DNA of 6,846 bases from assembly GCA_905236785.1 (NCBI GenBank), contig CAJOQC010000179.1, forward strand, positions 1 through 6,846, given 5' to 3'. The notes below the pieces were generated by a model. The model was given only the letters and a program-made list of their open reading frames with translations, was not told the DNA's origin and made no database searches. This DNA is from an uncultured Selenomonadaceae bacterium. Its GTDB lineage: Bacteria; Bacillota; Negativicutes; Selenomonadales; Selenomonadaceae. The position numbers and the translations under genes were made by a program. How positions within the stretch are numbered: the stretch's first letter is position 1; each line of letters starts with the position of its first letter. Shown here piece by piece: positions 5,515 through 6,846 of the stretch.

Positions 5515-6642
5515 ATGAAAATCAGTAAAAAATTTATGGTATTATCGGCGTTGGCGGCAGGGCTTTTTGCCTTTGGCAACATTGCAGCGGCAAGCGCGAG
5601 CGAAAAAGGAGCGATAAACATGAAAAGCGCGGAGCAACAAAGCGACAGAGCGATTAAAGCGGAAAAACTAAAACTTACCGCCGAATGGGACAAAGTTTTC
5701 CCCAAAAGCGACAAGGTGAACCACAGCAAAGTTACCTTTGTCAATCGTTACGGAATAACTTTGGCGGCGGATATGTACGCGCCGAAAAACGCAACGGGGA
5801 AATTGCCGGCTATCGCCGTCAGCGGGCCTTTCGGCGCGGTTAAGGAACAATCTTCGGGGCTTTACGCCCAAGAAATGGCCGAACGTGGTTTTTTGACAGT
5901 TGCTTTTGATCCTTCTTTCACGGGGGAAAGCGGCGGCACACCCCGCTATGTGGCATCTCCTGACATTAACACGGAGGATTTTTCCGCCGCCGTTGATTTT
6001 CTTGCAACTTGCGATAAGGCAGACCCCGAACGCATCGGCATTATCGGAATATGCGGTTGGGGCGGCATGGCGTTAAACGCGGCGGCGAGCGACACCCGTA
6101 TAAAGGCAACGGTTGCAAGCACCATGTACGACATGAGCCGCGTCAGCGCCAACGGCTACTTTGACAAAGACAAGGATGCAGACACGATTAAAAATGAACG
6201 CTACGAAAACCGCAAGGCACTAAACGCGCAACGCACCGTCGATTATAAAAACGGTTCGTATAAAAACGCCGGCGGCGTTATTGACCCACTGCCGCAGGAT
6301 GCGCCATATTTTGTAAAGGATTATTACGCCTATTACAAGACCGAACGCGGCTACCATCCGCGTTCCCTAAACTCTAACGGCGGCTGGAACATGACAAGTG
6401 CGTTGTCCTTTATGAATATGCCGCTTCTTTGCTACAGCGACGAAATTAAAAATCCGGTGCTTGTCATTCACGGCGAAAAGGCACATTCGCGATATTTTGG
6501 GGAGGATGCCTTTAAGAAACTAAAGGGCGACAACAAGGAACTGATGATTATTGAAGGCGCGTCCCACATCGATCTTTACGATAACAAGGACAAAATTCCC
6601 TTTGATAAATTGGCTGCATTTTTTCGGGAAAATTTGAAGTAA
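5515..6642 (+). CDS. Exported alpha/beta hydrolase with atypical nucleophile elbow
   Basis: This 375-residue protein starts with a Sec signal peptide: KISKK, a hydrophobic stretch (about 7-23) and a likely cleavage after ASA at residue 28. It has no lipobox Cys. The alpha/beta-hydrolase fold of the dienelactone-hydrolase/YcjY-like group is shown by GITLAADMYAP (80-90), SGPFGAVKEQSSGLYA (103-118), FDPSFTGESGG (131-141), the elbow IIGICGWGG (176-184), PVLVIHGEKAHS (314-325) and GASHIDLYD (348-356). His351 is the likely catalytic His. The elbow has Cys180 and Trp182 where a Ser would be expected, so the nucleophile is uncertain. GAGG at 5503-5506 precedes the ATG by 8 bases. It is the second gene of the transporter operon and ends 30 bases before a strong terminator. 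The sequence fixes the fold and export but not the substrate. Confidence 0.88.
   Translation: MKISKKFMVLSALAAGLFAFGNIAAASASEKGAINMKSAEQQSDRAIKAEKLKLTAEWDKVFPKSDKVNHSKVTFVNRYGITLAADMYAPKNATGKLPAIAVSGPFGAVKEQSSGLYAQEMAERGFLTVAFDPSFTGESGGTPRYVASPDINTEDFSAAVDFLATCDKADPERIGIIGICGWGGMALNAAASDTRIKATVASTMYDMSRVSANGYFDKDKDADTIKNERYENRKALNAQRTVDYKNGSYKNAGGVIDPLPQDAPYFVKDYYAYYKTERGYHPRSLNSNGGWNMTSALSFMNMPLLCYSDEIKNPVLVIHGEKAHSRYFGEDAFKKLKGDNKELMIIEGASHIDLYDNKDKIPFDKLAAFFRENLK
5607..5622 (+). promoter_or_regulatory. Strong internal ribosome-binding site and in-frame ATG
   Basis: Inside the hydrolase gene, AGGAG (5607-5611) lies 8 bases before an in-frame ATG at 5620 (codon 36). This is a better ribosome site than the one at the annotated start (GAGG at 5503-5506). 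Initiation here would give a 340-residue protein without the signal peptide. It may be a genuine second start or a chance purine run in the Ser-Glu-Lys-Gly-Ala region. Confidence 0.4.
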
Positions 6643-6672
6643 GGGGTATCTCTAAAAAAACTCCTTTATACG

Positions 6673-6732
6673 ATATTTTTCATGATAAAAGCTCGCCCGT
6701 TTTAACGGGCGAGCTTTTATCATGAAAAATAT
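6673..6732. terminator. Bidirectional intrinsic terminator, 60-bp perfect palindrome
   Basis: Bases 6673-6701 and 6704-6732 are perfect reverse complements (29 bp) around a TT centre. The GC-rich core GCTCGCCCG/CGGGCGAGC is flanked by AAAA on the left and TTTT on the right, so it works as an intrinsic terminator in both directions. It lies 30 bases past the hydrolase stop and 27 bases past the 3' end of the opposing tRNA gene, ending both transcripts. The AT-rich outer arms (ATATTTTTCATGAT) go well beyond what termination needs. Confidence 0.92.
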
Positions 6733-6759
6733 GTAACCAAAATTTAATTACAGAAGAAA

Positions 6760-6845
6760 TGGTGCGGTCGAGAGGACTTGAACCTCCACGGTGTTGCCAC
6801 CACCAGCGCCTGAAGCTGACGCGTCTGCCATTCCGCCACGACCGC
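6760..6845 (-). tRNA. tRNA-Leu(CAG), complete with encoded CCA
   Basis: Read on the minus strand, this 86-base gene folds as a class II tRNA. The acceptor stem is GCGGTCG/CGACCGC, followed by discriminator A and a genomically encoded CCA (6760-6762). The anticodon stem TCAGC/GCTGG has one G-U pair and the loop TTCAGGC, giving anticodon CAG (6810-6812) for CUG codons. A 15-base variable arm contains the hairpin GGTG-GCAA-CACC, as expected for leucine tRNAs. The T-arm is GGAGG-TTCAAGT-CCTCT. The gene starts one base from the window edge, so its promoter lies outside. Confidence 0.97.
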
Positions 6846-6846
6846 A

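Overview
The window looks like ordinary chromosomal DNA of a mid-GC bacterium. A Sec-type signal peptide, tight operons with good Shine-Dalgarno sites and the flavour of the proteins fit a Firmicutes lineage, perhaps the diderm Negativicutes. That placement is an impression from protein style, not a proven assignment. No mobile element, CRISPR array or phage module is visible.

Region 1 (1-3121, + strand) is a tightly coupled four-gene run. It starts with a 158-base leader that can form a branched fold with an alternative pairing. Then come a short Ppx/GppA-family exopolyphosphatase (159-1145), peptidyl-tRNA hydrolase Pth (1142-1753), a radical SAM protein of unknown function (1734-2987) and a 45-residue charged small protein (2984-3121). 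Every junction overlaps by 4 or 20 bases. The lysine/glutamate-rich gene ends supply purine-rich ribosome-binding sequence for the next gene. I saw no convincing promoter in the first 158 bases, so transcription may begin upstream.

Region 2 (3122-3291) is a 170-base gap with no confident gene and no clear terminator.

Region 3 (3292-6642) is a divergent regulator/effector cassette. A LysR-type regulator on the minus strand faces an MFS efflux-type transporter (about 4294-5481), followed 33 bases later by an exported alpha/beta hydrolase (5515-6642). The gap between regulator and transporter holds a 35-bp near-palindrome with a perfect T-N11-A LysR box. It is centred about 66 bases upstream of the start predicted from a good sigma-70-type promoter for the transporter. 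The simplest model is an inducible export/hydrolysis response controlled by the LysR protein; the inducer and substrate cannot be read from the sequence.

Region 4 (6643-6846) holds a 60-bp perfect palindrome acting as a bidirectional terminator between the hydrolase and a convergent, complete tRNA-Leu(CAG) with encoded CCA.

The items most worth a second look are the altered nucleophile elbow of the hydrolase (Cys/Trp instead of Ser), a strong internal ribosome-binding site that could make a signal-less hydrolase, the LysR operator/promoter layout, the leader fold before ppx, and the uncharacterised radical SAM plus small-protein pair. I do not see clear evidence of a wholly new system.
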